A stretch of 64,000 bases of DNA, taken from assembly GCF_009371985.2 (NCBI RefSeq), contig NZ_VIKU02000006.1, positions 62,001-126,000 on the forward strand, written 5' to 3'. This document shows positions 36,547 to 46,708 of this stretch, piece by piece. A program made the position numbers and the translations under genes. The notes under the pieces were generated by a model. It was given only the letters and a program-made list of their open reading frames with translations, had not been told where the DNA came from and did no database searches. Numbering within the stretch: the stretch's first letter is position 1; the number at the start of each line of letters is the position of its first letter. Source of the stretch: Pelagihabitans pacificus (lineage in GTDB: Bacteria > Bacteroidota > Bacteroidia > Flavobacteriales > Flavobacteriaceae).

Positions 36547-38262
36547 ATGAACGATGTGCAACTATGGACCTATGTGCTTGTAGCTCTTACCTTTGGCCTA
36601 TATATCGGTATTGCCATCTGGTCCAGAGCCGGATCTACCAAGGATTTCTACGTTGCCGGTGGCGGGGTTTCCCCCCTTGCGAACGGCATGGCCACGGCCG
36701 CCGATTGGATGTCGGCCGCCTCTTTTATTTCTATGGCCGGGATCATCGCTTTTGCCGGCTACGATGGCTCGGTCTATCTGATGGGTTGGACCGGTGGTTA
36801 TGTGCTCTTGGCACTTCTGTTGGCCCCCTATTTGAGGAAATTTGGAAAGTTTACGGTTCCCGATTTCATCGGTGACCGCTATTATTCCAAGACCGCGAGG
36901 ATTGTTGCGGTCATTTGTGCACTCCTAGTATCTTTTACTTATGTGGCAGGGCAAATGCGCGGTGTGGGCTTGGTGTTCTCACGTTTTTTGGAGGTCGACA
37001 TCAACACCGGGGTGGTCATCGGGATGGTTATCGTATTGTTTTACGCCGTTTTAGGAGGAATGAAAGGCATCACCTATACGCAAGTGGCCCAATATTGCGT
37101 ACTGATTTTTGCCTTTATGGTTCCCGCGATTTTCATCTCGATACAGATGACGGGGAATCCCATTCCGCAACTGGGTATGGGATCTACCCTGAACGACGGT
37201 TCGGGCACTTACTTATTGGATAAGCTAAACGGTCTCTCCACCGAACTGGGGTTTGCCGAATATACTTCAGGTACGAAAAGCACCATCGATGTGCTCGCTA
37301 TCACCTTGGCCCTGATGGTAGGCACTGCCGGACTCCCTCACGTGATTGTCCGGTTTTTCACGGTAAAAAGAGTTAAGGATGCGCGAAAATCAGCGGGGCT
37401 TGCCTTATTGCTCATTGCCATTTTATATACCACGGCACCGGCGGTAGCGGTCTTCGCCCGTACCAATATGATCAACACGGTTAGCAACCAGGACTACACG
37501 AGCATGCCCGACTGGTTTACCAAATGGGAGAAGACCAAGTTAATTAGGTTTACCGACAAAAACGGTGATGGTAAAATCCAGTATGTGGCCGATGCCTCAA
37601 AAAATGAATTGGTGGTGGACCGGGATATCATGGTATTGGCGAACCCTGAAATTGCCAACCTTCCGGCGTGGGTCATCGCTTTGGTTGCAGCCGGAGGGCT
37701 TGCTGCGGCGCTTTCGACCGCAGCGGGATTGCTACTGGTCATTTCAGCTTCGGTATCACACGATTTGATCAAAAAAGTATTTGTCCCCACAATTACCGAA
37801 AAAGGGGAATTATGGGCCGCTCGGATTGCCGCGACCGGCGCAGTAGTGGTTGCGGGATACTTCGGAATTAATCCGCCCGGATTTGTAGCGGCAGTGGTAG
37901 CGCTGGCGTTCGGGCTCGCCGCGGCATCCTTTTTTCCTGCCATTGTCCTAGGTATTTTTTATAAAAAAATGAATAAGGAAGGAGCCGTAGCGGGAATGGT
38001 CGTGGGTATTTCCCTGATGCTGTTTTATATGCTGAAGTTCAAGTTCGGGATTTTTGATGGAGGCAAGGAAGCGGTACCGGGTCTTGCCAAGGATTGGTGG
38101 TTTGGAATCTCTCCTGAAGGATTTGGCACGGTAGCGATGATGGTGAATTTTACGGTGTCGATTGTTGTGATGCGGTTTACTTCGGCACCACCTCAAAACG
38201 TTCAGGAAATTGTAGAGGACATACGTATTCCAAGTGGGGCAGGAAAGGCTTCGGGACACTGA
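36547..38262 (+). CDS. SSS-family sodium:solute symporter, VC_2705/acetate-type
   Basis: This large inner-membrane symporter of 571 residues has about 13 transmembrane segments of the LeuT fold. Blocks include FYVAGGGVSPLANGMATAADWMSAASFI, YDGSVYLMGWTGGYVLLALLLAPYLRKFGKFT and LMVGTAGLPHVIVRFFTV, the last being the sodium-site region of ActP-like proteins. A soluble insertion near residues 325-365 contains an EF-hand-like loop, DKNGDGKIQY. It lies between its DUF4212 partner and acs, so acetate or another monocarboxylate is the likely substrate. It belongs to the VC_2705 group rather than true ActP, so no symbol is assigned. Confidence 0.9.
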   Translation: MNDVQLWTYVLVALTFGLYIGIAIWSRAGSTKDFYVAGGGVSPLANGMATAADWMSAASFISMAGIIAFAGYDGSVYLMGWTGGYVLLALLLAPYLRKFGKFTVPDFIGDRYYSKTARIVAVICALLVSFTYVAGQMRGVGLVFSRFLEVDINTGVVIGMVIVLFYAVLGGMKGITYTQVAQYCVLIFAFMVPAIFISIQMTGNPIPQLGMGSTLNDGSGTYLLDKLNGLSTELGFAEYTSGTKSTIDVLAITLALMVGTAGLPHVIVRFFTVKRVKDARKSAGLALLLIAILYTTAPAVAVFARTNMINTVSNQDYTSMPDWFTKWEKTKLIRFTDKNGDGKIQYVADASKNELVVDRDIMVLANPEIANLPAWVIALVAAGGLAAALSTAAGLLLVISASVSHDLIKKVFVPTITEKGELWAARIAATGAVVVAGYFGINPPGFVAAVVALAFGLAAASFFPAIVLGIFYKKMNKEGAVAGMVVGISLMLFYMLKFKFGIFDGGKEAVPGLAKDWWFGISPEGFGTVAMMVNFTVSIVVMRFTSAPPQNVQEIVEDIRIPSGAGKASGH

Positions 38263-38299
38263 TTTTTTGATTATTTTTAAGGGATAAAAGCACGTATAA

Positions 38300-40207
38300 A
38301 TGAGCAACTACCATATTAAGCATCTAGAAGAATATTTTCAAGTCTACCGGAAGTCCGTTCGTAACCCGGAAGCCTTTTGGGAAGAAATCGCGGAGGAACA
38401 TTTTATTTGGCGCAAAAAATGGGACAAAGTGCTCTCCTGGGATTTTAGCAAACCGGAAATCAAATGGTTCGAAGGAGCAAAATTGAACATTACCGAAAAC
38501 TGTTTAGATCGACATATTCCCACCCGTGGTACTAAAACCGCCATCATATTCGAACCAAACGACCCAAAAGAGGAGGTTCAACACATTACTTATAGGCAAT
38601 TACATGAACGGGTGTGCCGCATGGCAAACGTACTCATCGAAAATGGCATCAAAAAGGGGGACCGTGTCTGCATTTATCTGCCAATGATCCCGGAACTTGC
38701 AGTATCCGTTTTGGCCTGCGCCCGCATCGGCGCCATTCATTCGGTCGTGTTTGCGGGATTCTCCGCCAACGCTTTATCCACCCGTATCAACGACTCGGAT
38801 TGTAAAATGGTCATCACCTCCGATGGGTCCTACCGAGGTGCCAAGACCATAGACCTTAAGGGCATTGTCGACAAGGCCTTGGAGAGCTGCCCCGGGGTGG
38901 CCACCGTATTGGTTGCCAAGCGAATCAACTCCAAAATAAACATGTTGGAAGGAAGGGATAAATGGCTCCAACCGCTACTGGATGCTGCGTATGCCGACTA
39001 CGTAGCCGATGTGATGGATGCCGAGGATCCCTTGTTCATCCTATATACTTCCGGTTCTACCGGGAAACCCAAAGGCATGGTGCACACTACGGCGGGATAT
39101 ATGGTCTATACGGCCTACACCTTTAAAAACGCTTTTCAATATCGGGAAGAGGACGTGTATTGGTGTACTGCAGACATCGGATGGATTACCGGACATTCCT
39201 ATATCATTTACGGACCCTTGGCCAATGGAGCCACCACCGTCATGTTCGAGGGGGTTCCCTCCTACCCGGATTTCGGGCGTTTCTGGGAGGTCGTCGAGAA
39301 ACACAAAATCAATCAATTTTACACCGCTCCAACCGCCATTCGGGCCTTGGCCAAGGAGAATCTTGACTTCGTGGAGAAATATGACCTAAGTAGCCTAAAG
39401 GTATTAGGGTCGGTCGGTGAGCCCATCAACGAGGAAGCCTGGCACTGGTACAACAATAATGTAGGAAGAAAGAAGAGTCCCATTATCGATACCTGGTGGC
39501 AAACCGAAACCGGTGGCATTATGATTACCCCGATTCCGTTCGTGACCCCTACGACCCCGACCTATGCCACACTGCCTTTCATCGGTATCCAGCCCGCCCT
39601 GATGGATGAAAACGGGCAGGAAATCAAAGGCAATCAAGTAGAAGGACGTTTGTGTATCAAATTCCCCTGGCCCTCGATCGCACGAACTATTTGGGGCGAT
39701 CATGACCGCTACCGGGACACCTACTTTTCAGCATACGAAAACATGTATTTTACCGGGGACGGGGCCCTGCGCGATGCGGTGGGCTATTACCGAATTACGG
39801 GCCGTGTAGACGACGTAATTATCGTTTCGGGCCATAACCTGGGAACCGCGCCCATTGAGGACAGTATCAACGAACACCCGGCAGTAGCGGAATCGGCTAT
39901 CGTCGGCTTCCCACACGACATAAAGGGCAATGCTTTGTACGGTTACGTAATATTGAAAGAAACTGGGGAGGGTCGAGATAGGGACAACCTACGAAAGGAA
40001 ATCAATCTCCAGATTACCGAACAGATAGGACCGATTGCCAAGTTGGATAAAATCCAGTTTGTTCCTGGACTTCCAAAAACCCGTAGCGGAAAAATCATGC
40101 GACGCATCCTTCGAAAAATAGCCTCCAAGGATACTTCCAACCTTGGGGATACCAGTACCTTATTAAATCCGGAGGTAGTGAAGGAAATTATAGATAATGC
40201 CCTCTAG
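38300..40207 (+). CDS. acs: Acetyl-coenzyme A synthetase
   Basis: AMP-forming acetyl-CoA synthetase (635 residues) converts acetate, ATP and CoA to acetyl-CoA in the cytosol. The N-terminal ACAS_N segment begins at residues 5-60. The ATP-binding loop is LYTSGSTGKPKGM at about 250-262. The acetate pocket has WCTADIGWITGHSY, the adenine site has DTWWQTETGG, and the hinge is GRVDDVIIVSGHNLG. The catalytic lysine block is PKTRSGKIMRR near 593-603, the site commonly controlled by lysine acetylation. It follows the symporter by 37 bases, forming an uptake-and-activation unit. All motifs are intact. Confidence 0.95.
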   Translation: MSNYHIKHLEEYFQVYRKSVRNPEAFWEEIAEEHFIWRKKWDKVLSWDFSKPEIKWFEGAKLNITENCLDRHIPTRGTKTAIIFEPNDPKEEVQHITYRQLHERVCRMANVLIENGIKKGDRVCIYLPMIPELAVSVLACARIGAIHSVVFAGFSANALSTRINDSDCKMVITSDGSYRGAKTIDLKGIVDKALESCPGVATVLVAKRINSKINMLEGRDKWLQPLLDAAYADYVADVMDAEDPLFILYTSGSTGKPKGMVHTTAGYMVYTAYTFKNAFQYREEDVYWCTADIGWITGHSYIIYGPLANGATTVMFEGVPSYPDFGRFWEVVEKHKINQFYTAPTAIRALAKENLDFVEKYDLSSLKVLGSVGEPINEEAWHWYNNNVGRKKSPIIDTWWQTETGGIMITPIPFVTPTTPTYATLPFIGIQPALMDENGQEIKGNQVEGRLCIKFPWPSIARTIWGDHDRYRDTYFSAYENMYFTGDGALRDAVGYYRITGRVDDVIIVSGHNLGTAPIEDSINEHPAVAESAIVGFPHDIKGNALYGYVILKETGEGRDRDNLRKEINLQITEQIGPIAKLDKIQFVPGLPKTRSGKIMRRILRKIASKDTSNLGDTSTLLNPEVVKEIIDNAL

Positions 40208-40390
40208 CCCACTGCCCTTTAGCTTTATAAAAAGTTGATCAGACCATTAGTTCGAGCGTTCCAAAACCAAAATGAACACTTTACATGTGCTTACTGCTGT
40301 TGCACCCGGTCTGCGCCCGATGTAACAGTGGAGTTTAGCTTGGTGCTATATTATCGAGCAATAAGTCAGATAGGGCGACTTTCCAGTTCG

Positions 40391-41608
40391 CTATCGAATC
40401 ACCCTACTCGTAACATTGGTCTTTCTACGAACCGCCATAAAGATCCCTAATGAAATAAGACCACAAACGGCCAGACCTACAAACATGGGCCAAATGGTGT
40501 CGTTGATAAAACTCCCGACATAAGAAGCAATGGGTATGGCGATCAAGGTCGAGACACAGCCGTTGATGGCCGCCCCTACTCCGGCAATATGGCCGATCGG
40601 TTCCATCGCAATCGAGCGAAAGTTCCCCCACAAAAAACCGAGGCAAAAGAACTGGGCCGACAAAAATAAGATTAAAACCGGTACACTGGGGTTCAATCTT
40701 CCCCAGAAGACAGCCACATACAACAGCGCAATGGCACAAAAAGCGGTCAGCGCCATAAATGCCAATCGGCGCATGCCAAAACGAAGTACCAAAGTACCGT
40801 TCAAAAAAGTAGCCGCCCCAATCGAAATGGCGAGTCCGGCAAAAATATATGGAAACTCCTCCGGCATTCCATATTGACTTTCGAACACATGGGACGATGC
40901 GCTGAGAAACACCAGAAACGCCCCGGTCACGAAACCGGAGGTAAAAGTAAAAGCGACGGTTTCACGATGCCGCAAGAACTCCTTCAAACCATCCAAAAAA
41001 ATTGTTTTCGAAAATGGTACTTTATATTCCGGTCTTAAGGTTTCAGGCTGGCGTCTCCAAAACCAAATGGCGATCAACAGACCAAAAAACAACTGCATGT
41101 AAAAAATGGCTTCCCATCCAAAGGCGTCCATCACCCACTTCCCAATCGCAGGAGCTACCACGGGAATGAGAATAAAGAATGCCGTGACGAACGACATAAT
41201 CCGGGCCATGTGATCACCCTTGTAGGTGTCTCGAATAATCGATATCGCGATGGACCGAGGGGCAGAAAGTCCGATACCCTGTAAGACACGACCAACAATC
41301 ATGATTTCCAGGGAAGGGGCCAACACACAGACCGTACTGGCAATGACAAACACGATGAAGCCAAGATACACAATAGGTTTCCTACCAAAACTATCGGACA
41401 AGGGTCCAAAAAATAATTGTCCGACTCCCAGTCCCAAGAAAATCATGGTAATCAATAGCTGGTTGTCGGTGGGATCCACGCTATTTATAGCGATTCCAAT
41501 GGTAGAGATAGCCGGTAAAATAGCATCGATGGCCAACGCTACAATCGACATCAATGCGGCCATCAACGCCACAAACTCAAAAGCAGGCCTTGCATTCGTA
41601 TTTTGCAT
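40391..41608 (-). CDS. Bcr/CflA-type multidrug efflux MFS transporter
   Basis: This 12-helix inner-membrane drug:proton antiporter (405 residues) belongs to the DHA1 group. Motif A appears as GPLSDSFGRKPIVYLG after helix 2, and the family pattern GRVLQGIGLSAPRSIAISIIRD marks motif B. Close relatives export sulfonamide, bicyclomycin, chloramphenicol or small metabolites. It lies 146 bases after the acyl-CoA carboxylase genes on the same strand and converges with acs, so it is probably a separate unit. The natural substrate cannot be read. Confidence 0.88.
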   Translation of the reverse strand: MQNTNARPAFEFVALMAALMSIVALAIDAILPAISTIGIAINSVDPTDNQLLITMIFLGLGVGQLFFGPLSDSFGRKPIVYLGFIVFVIASTVCVLAPSLEIMIVGRVLQGIGLSAPRSIAISIIRDTYKGDHMARIMSFVTAFFILIPVVAPAIGKWVMDAFGWEAIFYMQLFFGLLIAIWFWRRQPETLRPEYKVPFSKTIFLDGLKEFLRHRETVAFTFTSGFVTGAFLVFLSASSHVFESQYGMPEEFPYIFAGLAISIGAATFLNGTLVLRFGMRRLAFMALTAFCAIALLYVAVFWGRLNPSVPVLILFLSAQFFCLGFLWGNFRSIAMEPIGHIAGVGAAINGCVSTLIAIPIASYVGSFINDTIWPMFVGLAVCGLISLGIFMAVRRKTNVTSRVIR

Positions 41609-41754
41609 TCGGCAAAAGTAGGCATATCCGCAGCAAACGAAACAAAAAGAACGGTCAAAATAAGGAAGCCTGTCCCAAAATAGGCTATCATTCTTTCATC
41701 GGACCAATAATGGCCATTCAGACATTTGCTTACCGTTAGCGGACCGCTCGGGAA

Positions 41755-43296
41755 TTACAAGGGAATATTACCGTGTTTTCTTTTAGGTAACGGTACTTCT
41801 TTATTTTCGAGCATGCTGAATGCCTTGATCAATTTTCTACGGGTGTTCTTTGGCAGAATCACCTCATCGACGAACCCTCGACGAGCAGCTCTAAACGGAT
41901 TGGCAAATTTTTCGGCGTACTCGGCCTCCTTCTCCGCTAACTTTTGAACGGGATCATCAGCAGCCCCGATTTCTTTTCTAAAAATGATTTCACTTGCCCC
42001 CTTTGCACCCATTACCGCAATTTCCGCCGTTGGCCATGCATAGTTAAAGTCTGCCCCGATGTGTTTGGAATTCATCACATCATACGCCCCACCATAGGCC
42101 TTTCTCGTAATTACCGTTACCCTGGGGACCGTAGCTTCGCTGAACGCGTACAATAATTTGGCGCCGTGTACGATGATCCCATCCCATTCCTGATCGGTCC
42201 CAGGCAAAAATCCCGGTACATCCACCAATACCAACATTGGAATATTGAAAGCATCGCAGAAACGTACAAATCGGGATGCTTTTCTAGAGCTCTTTACGCC
42301 CAGTACTCCTGCTAGGAACATGGGCTGGTTGGCGATAATACCGATACTACGACCGGCCAACCGCCCAAAACCACACAACATGTTCTCGGCGTAGTCCTTA
42401 TGGATTTCGTAAAAGGAATCCGAATCGATGATACCTTCGATAACGTCGTGCATATCATACGGTTTATTGGGGCTGTCGGGTACGATACCTTCCAACATTT
42501 CCCGTACCTCGTCCCCCAAGGTGTACGCAAGCTTTACTGGTTTTTCCCTATTGCTCTGGGGTAGATAGCCCAACAGTTTTTTGATATCTTCCAAACAGAC
42601 CACGTCATTGGCAGAAGTCCTGTGTGCCACCCCGGATTTGATGGCATGTGTCGTTGCCCCACCCAATTCCTCGGCGGTTACTTCCTCATTGGTCACCGTT
42701 TTGACCACGTTCGGACCCGTAACGAACATATAACTGGTCTGCTCGACCATAATGGTAAAATCGGTCATCGCGGGGGAATAGACCGCCCCCCCTGCACAAG
42801 GACCCATGATGGCCGAAATCTGGGGGATTATTCCCGATGCCTGGACATTTCGATAAAATATATCGGCATAGCCCCCCAGGGAACGCACTCCCTCCTGGAT
42901 TCTGGCGCCTCCCGAATCATTCAAACCTATGACAGGCGCCCCTACCTTCATAGCGAGGTCCATGACCTTGCAAATCTTCTCGGCGTGTGTCTCCGACAGT
43001 GCGCCACCAAAGACCGTAAAATCCTGGGCATACACATAGACCAAACGCCCATCGACAGTACCATAACCAGTGACCACCCCATCCCCGAAGTAAATTTCTT
43101 TTTCCATTCCGAAATCGGTGGTGCGGTGGGTAACCAAAATTCCCATTTCCTCAAAGGAACCTTCATCCAATAAATAGTCGATCCGTTCACGGGCCGTTAG
43201 TTTCTTTTTTTGGTGCTGCTTGTCTATCCGGGCCTGTCCGCCACCTTGATGGGCCAGTGCAATTCTTTCGTTCAGTTTTTTCAGTTTCGGATCCAT
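41755..43296 (-). CDS. Acyl-CoA carboxylase carboxyltransferase subunit (propionyl-CoA carboxylase beta type)
   Basis: This carboxyltransferase of 513 residues transfers carboxyl from biotin to an acyl-CoA, most likely propionyl-CoA to methylmalonyl-CoA. Two crotonase-like halves are visible: [44 protein letters not shown] and [16 protein letters not shown] in the first, and [49 protein letters not shown] in the second. It is the last gene of the BCCP/biotin carboxylase/carboxyltransferase operon, 3 bases after the previous stop. Separate accA/accD genes normally handle fatty-acid synthesis, so this set is taken to serve odd-chain acid or branched amino-acid catabolism. Confidence 0.92.
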   Translation of the reverse strand: MDPKLKKLNERIALAHQGGGQARIDKQHQKKKLTARERIDYLLDEGSFEEMGILVTHRTTDFGMEKEIYFGDGVVTGYGTVDGRLVYVYAQDFTVFGGALSETHAEKICKVMDLAMKVGAPVIGLNDSGGARIQEGVRSLGGYADIFYRNVQASGIIPQISAIMGPCAGGAVYSPAMTDFTIMVEQTSYMFVTGPNVVKTVTNEEVTAEELGGATTHAIKSGVAHRTSANDVVCLEDIKKLLGYLPQSNREKPVKLAYTLGDEVREMLEGIVPDSPNKPYDMHDVIEGIIDSDSFYEIHKDYAENMLCGFGRLAGRSIGIIANQPMFLAGVLGVKSSRKASRFVRFCDAFNIPMLVLVDVPGFLPGTDQEWDGIIVHGAKLLYAFSEATVPRVTVITRKAYGGAYDVMNSKHIGADFNYAWPTAEIAVMGAKGASEIIFRKEIGAADDPVQKLAEKEAEYAEKFANPFRAARRGFVDEVILPKNTRRKLIKAFSMLENKEVPLPKRKHGNIPL

Positions 43297-43299
43297 AAT

Positions 43300-44742
43300 C
43301 TAATTTGTTGGTGTTCTTAGCAGGTTTTGGTCTTCCTTGTATCTTTTCAACGCTATGATTGCAGCTATTTTTGCTTCCTCGGCCGTTCTTTCCTTCAACT
43401 TTTCAGGAGAATAATAGTTCTTTACAAAATGGGTATCGAAATTTCCGGAACGAAATGCCTCATGTTCAAAAACAAATTTTCCGAAAGGCAAGGTGGTTTG
43501 GACGCCCTCGATATGATAATCGCTTATTGCCTTCAACATCAATTGAATGGCCTCTTCCCTGCTCGCGCCGTAGGTAATCAATTTCGAAAGCATGGGATCG
43601 TAGTAAATGGGTACATCCATGCCTTCCTCAAATCCGTTATCCACACGAACGCCCTTGCCATTGGGGAGCTTATAGGTCTCCAAGGTACCCACACTTGGTA
43701 GGAAATCGTTCAATGGATCTTCTGCATACACCCGTAGTTCCAGGGCATGGCCCTTTATTTTTAAATCCTCTTGTCTGATTTCCATGGCTTCTCCCCGAGC
43801 AATCTTGATCTGTAGTTCTACCAAATCAACCCCTGAAATCAATTCACTGACCGGATGCTCTACCTGCAACCGGGTATTCATTTCAAGAAAATAGAATTTA
43901 TGGTCGGCGTCCATCAGAAACTCTACCGTACCCGCCCCTAAATAGTCACAGGATTTGGCCACTTTTACCGCTGCGTCTCCCATTTCGGCGCGTAATTCGG
44001 GAGTAAGAATCGAGGAGGGTGCTTCTTCGACCACCTTTTGGTGACGACGCTGAATACTGCACTCACGCTCAAAAAAATGAAGGATATTTCCATGGCTATC
44101 GGCCATCACCTGAATTTCGATATGTCTGGGGGAGGTCACATATTTTTCGATAAATACCGATCCATCGCCAAAGGCCGAAGTGGCCTCACTGATAGCCCGG
44201 TTCATCTGGGATTCCAAATCCTTTTCCCGTTCTACGATCCGCATACCCTTTCCGCCACCGCCGGCCGAAGCCTTGATGAGGATGGGGAATCCGATTTCCT
44301 TGGCGATTTCCATGGCCTTTTTAACATCGGTAATTGCCTCGTCGATTCCTGGTACCATAGGAATGTTATATTGCTTTACCGCTTCTTTGGCGGCCAGTTT
44401 GCTACCCATCATCCGTATCGCCTTCGATTTCGGACCGATGAAAATAAGTCCGTTTTTTTCGACCTCCTCGGCAAAATCCGCATTTTCGCTCAGGAATCCG
44501 TATCCAGGGTGTATACCGTCGACATTCAGGTCTTTTGCCACCTCAATTATTTTGCCCCCCAATAAATACGACTGGTTCGAGGGCGGTTCCCCGATGCATA
44601 CAGCTTCATCGGCAAATCGTACATGTGGGGCATTCCTATCCGCTTTTGAATATACGGCTACGGTCTTGATACCCATTTTTTGGGCGGTTCGCATGACACG
44701 GATGGCAATCTCGCCGCGGTTGGCTACTAAAATTTTTTTCAT
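43300..44742 (-). CDS. Biotin carboxylase subunit of acyl-CoA carboxylase
   Basis: This ATP-grasp enzyme of 480 residues carboxylates the biotin on the carrier subunit using bicarbonate. The start is ATG at 44742, giving MKKILVANRGEIAIRV; a TTG six codons upstream overlaps the previous gene and is less likely. Motifs include GYGFLSENADFAE, the Gly-rich ATP loop KASAGGGGKGMRIV, RECSIQRRHQKVVEEAPS, and FLEMNTRLQVEHPVSE with the metal ligands. It begins 10 bases after the BCCP stop. It is AccC-like, but the operon points to a propionyl-CoA-type complex, so no symbol is given. Confidence 0.92.
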   Translation of the reverse strand: MKKILVANRGEIAIRVMRTAQKMGIKTVAVYSKADRNAPHVRFADEAVCIGEPPSNQSYLLGGKIIEVAKDLNVDGIHPGYGFLSENADFAEEVEKNGLIFIGPKSKAIRMMGSKLAAKEAVKQYNIPMVPGIDEAITDVKKAMEIAKEIGFPILIKASAGGGGKGMRIVEREKDLESQMNRAISEATSAFGDGSVFIEKYVTSPRHIEIQVMADSHGNILHFFERECSIQRRHQKVVEEAPSSILTPELRAEMGDAAVKVAKSCDYLGAGTVEFLMDADHKFYFLEMNTRLQVEHPVSELISGVDLVELQIKIARGEAMEIRQEDLKIKGHALELRVYAEDPLNDFLPSVGTLETYKLPNGKGVRVDNGFEEGMDVPIYYDPMLSKLITYGASREEAIQLMLKAISDYHIEGVQTTLPFGKFVFEHEAFRSGNFDTHFVKNYYSPEKLKERTAEEAKIAAIIALKRYKEDQNLLRTPTN

Positions 44743-44752
44743 TCTCGCTATT

Positions 44753-45238
44753 TTATTCAAATTCGATCAACAAGTTTTTTTTGTCCACAGTATCTCCTTG
44801 GTTCACGGCAATCGATTTGATTGTTCCGTTTCTCGGGGAAGTAATGATATTTTCCATTTTCATGGCTTCCAAAATCAATAAGGGATCATCTTCGTGAACC
44901 TCTTGACCTTTGGTCACGTTGATTTCCAGAATCAATCCAGGCATCGGTGCCGAGATCGATGTAATATTTTTGGACGAAGCCAAGGAGAAGCCCATTTCGT
45001 CGATCAGCATATCCAACCCGCCCAAAATATCCACTGAATAGCTATTATTGTTGACTTTTAGGACATATCTTTTTCTATTGAAATCGGTGTTTATCAACTC
45101 GACCGAAAATGGCTTGTGGTCTTGAAGTATGTGGTAAGAATCATCTGAAATTTGCAAGGCATCCATTTGGGAGAGGTCTTCCTGTGTGATATCGAACGAT
45201 AAACTTTCGTTCACCGTTACCTTGAAAGTAGTGTCCAT
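44753..45238 (-). CDS. Biotin carboxyl carrier subunit of acyl-CoA carboxylase
   Basis: This 161-residue carrier protein moves the carboxyl group between the two partner subunits. The C-terminal biotinyl domain (residues about 90-161) contains the biotinylation motif EAMKMEN with Lys127, preceded by APMPGLILEINVTKGQEV. The N-terminal 85 residues form a small beta domain that probably docks to the biotin carboxylase, as in propionyl-CoA carboxylase. It is the first gene of the operon; the 283-base divergent gap to udk must hold its promoter. Confidence 0.92.
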   Translation of the reverse strand: MDTTFKVTVNESLSFDITQEDLSQMDALQISDDSYHILQDHKPFSVELINTDFNRKRYVLKVNNNSYSVDILGGLDMLIDEMGFSLASSKNITSISAPMPGLILEINVTKGQEVHEDDPLLILEAMKMENIITSPRNGTIKSIAVNQGDTVDKKNLLIEFE

Positions 45239-45477
45239 AGGCGGTCGTTTATTTTTTTTGTCAATTATGTTTTATAGCAAAAGCATTAAGTTACACAATT
45301 TCCTAAGTATGGTCGTTACGCATGGTGGTTAAGCTTATGTAAAGTTTAGATCGTTTACATCAGTTTACCTATAATAAATATATTGTTCAAAAGTACTTCC
45401 ACAAATGAAACCGTAATATGAGTCCTGTCATATTTTAAAAAATAATGATGTAGTTCCAAAGCGCGATTGCAAAATAG

Positions 45478-45505
45478 TTGTTTTGGACCCAAATATGTAT
45501 TTTTG
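45478..45505 (+). promoter_or_regulatory. Promoter for udk
   Basis: TTG (45478-45480) and TATTTTTG (45498-45505) are 17 bases apart, just within the spacing accepted for flavobacterial promoters. The -7 element lies 16 bases before the udk ATG, so the leader would be very short. Confidence 0.45.
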
Positions 45506-45521
45506 AACCAAAGGAACGAGT

Positions 45522-46130
45522 ATGTTGATTATTGGGATAGCCGGGGGAACGGGCTGTGGTAAAACCACGGTAGTAAATCAGATCATCAACGAACTACCCA
45601 GGGGCGAGGTGGGGGTGATTTCGCAGGATTCCTATTACAACGACCTTTCCCATCTTAGCTTGGAGGATCGGAGAAGAACCAACTTTGACCACCCCCAATC
45701 CATCGATTTCGAACTATTGGAGGAGCACTTACAAGAACTGACCGCAGGACGATCCGTAGAACAACCCGTCTACTCTTTTTTGGAGTGTAACCGTACGGAA
45801 AAAACGATTCCTACGCATCCCAGCAAGGTAATGATCGTAGAGGGCATCTTGATTCTTACCAACGCGCGCATTAGGAATATGTTCGACATCAAGATCTACG
45901 TGCACGCCGATTCCGACGAACGTTTGATAAGAAGGTTAAAAAGGGATGTGAACGAGCGTGGTTGGAACCTGAATGAGACCCTTGAAAAATATCAGTGCAA
46001 CATCAAACCCATGCACGAACAGTTCATCGAGCCTACAAAGGAGTATGCAGACATCATTATTCCCAATAATAAATACAATACCGTAGCCGTTGACATTGTA
46101 CGTACCATCATCAACGAAAAATTAGGGTAA
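45522..46130 (+). CDS. udk: Uridine kinase
   Basis: The enzyme phosphorylates uridine (and cytidine) to the monophosphate in pyrimidine salvage. The P-loop is GGTGCGKTT at residues 8-16. SQDSYYNDLSHL and NFDHPQSIDFELL shape the nucleoside site, and VEGILILTN and the lid DERLIRRLKRDVNERG follow. At 202 residues it is a standard single-domain kinase. It is separated by six bases from the DivIC/FtsB-like gene, an arrangement common in Flavobacteriaceae. Confidence 0.95.
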   Translation: MLIIGIAGGTGCGKTTVVNQIINELPRGEVGVISQDSYYNDLSHLSLEDRRRTNFDHPQSIDFELLEEHLQELTAGRSVEQPVYSFLECNRTEKTIPTHPSKVMIVEGILILTNARIRNMFDIKIYVHADSDERLIRRLKRDVNERGWNLNETLEKYQCNIKPMHEQFIEPTKEYADIIIPNNKYNTVAVDIVRTIINEKLG

Positions 46131-46136
46131 TAGTCC

Positions 46137-46475
46137 ATGGGCTTGAAGAGTATAAAAAAGAAAAAGTGGTTTCGGATATTGACCAATATGTATGTATTGG
46201 TATTGACCGTTTTTGTAATATGGATGGTATTCTTTGATCAAAATTCACTCCTGATCCATTTAGAGCTAAAAAGACAGATCGATAAACTTGAAAAAACCCA
46301 GCAATTCCTAAAGGAAGAAATTGAGAAGGATAAAAAAATCATTGAACAACTCTCAGACCCCAAACAACTGGAAAAATTTGCACGGGAGCAATACTATCTC
46401 AAAAAGAAGAACGAGGAAATCTACTTGATCGAGTATGAGGACAGCCTGAAGCTACAAGAGCAAGAGGACAAATAG
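46137..46475 (+). CDS. FtsB/DivIC-family septum formation protein
   Basis: This small bitopic division protein of 112 residues has one transmembrane helix (about 20-36) followed by a coiled coil rich in Lys and Glu (about 40-80). The DivIC-like end reads DPKQLEKFAREQYYLKKKNEEIYLIEY, a hallmark of the family. It probably joins the FtsQ-FtsL complex at the septum. It is co-transcribed with udk, six bases upstream. Confidence 0.88.
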   Translation: MGLKSIKKKKWFRILTNMYVLVLTVFVIWMVFFDQNSLLIHLELKRQIDKLEKTQQFLKEEIEKDKKIIEQLSDPKQLEKFAREQYYLKKKNEEIYLIEYEDSLKLQEQEDK

Positions 46476-46661
46476 AGTGCTATTGGTACGAAACCTCGAT
46501 GCAGCACCTGCCTTCCTGTCGGTAGGCCCCGCTACCAAACACCTTTCGTAGGAACCTTCAAGATGGGGACTACCTGTCAAAAATAGGGAGTCCCTACTTT
46601 CTTAACTTACTTTAACACAGGACTATATACTTATTCACTTCATGTTAACAAATTCCATTTT

Positions 46662-46688
46662 TTGGCATCGTAAATAATCGTATTTTTA
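46662..46688 (+). promoter_or_regulatory. Weak promoter-like sequence before parA
   Basis: TTG (46662-46664) and TATTTTTA (46681-46688) are 16 bases apart. The last base of the -7 element is A instead of G and the spacing is one short, so the match is only partial. It lies 20 bases before the parA ATG. Confidence 0.3.
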
Positions 46689-46708
46689 CCCCCTAACTTA
46701 CTAGGATA

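Noticed and set aside
40208-40390. Gap between acs and the Bcr/CflA gene as a possible tRNA or small RNA
   Set aside because: No cloverleaf or convincing terminator was seen; the two genes simply converge here.
46566-46594. GGGACT/AGTCCC hairpin after the DivIC-like gene
   Set aside because: The stem is six pairs with a long loop and no T-run, too weak to call a terminator.
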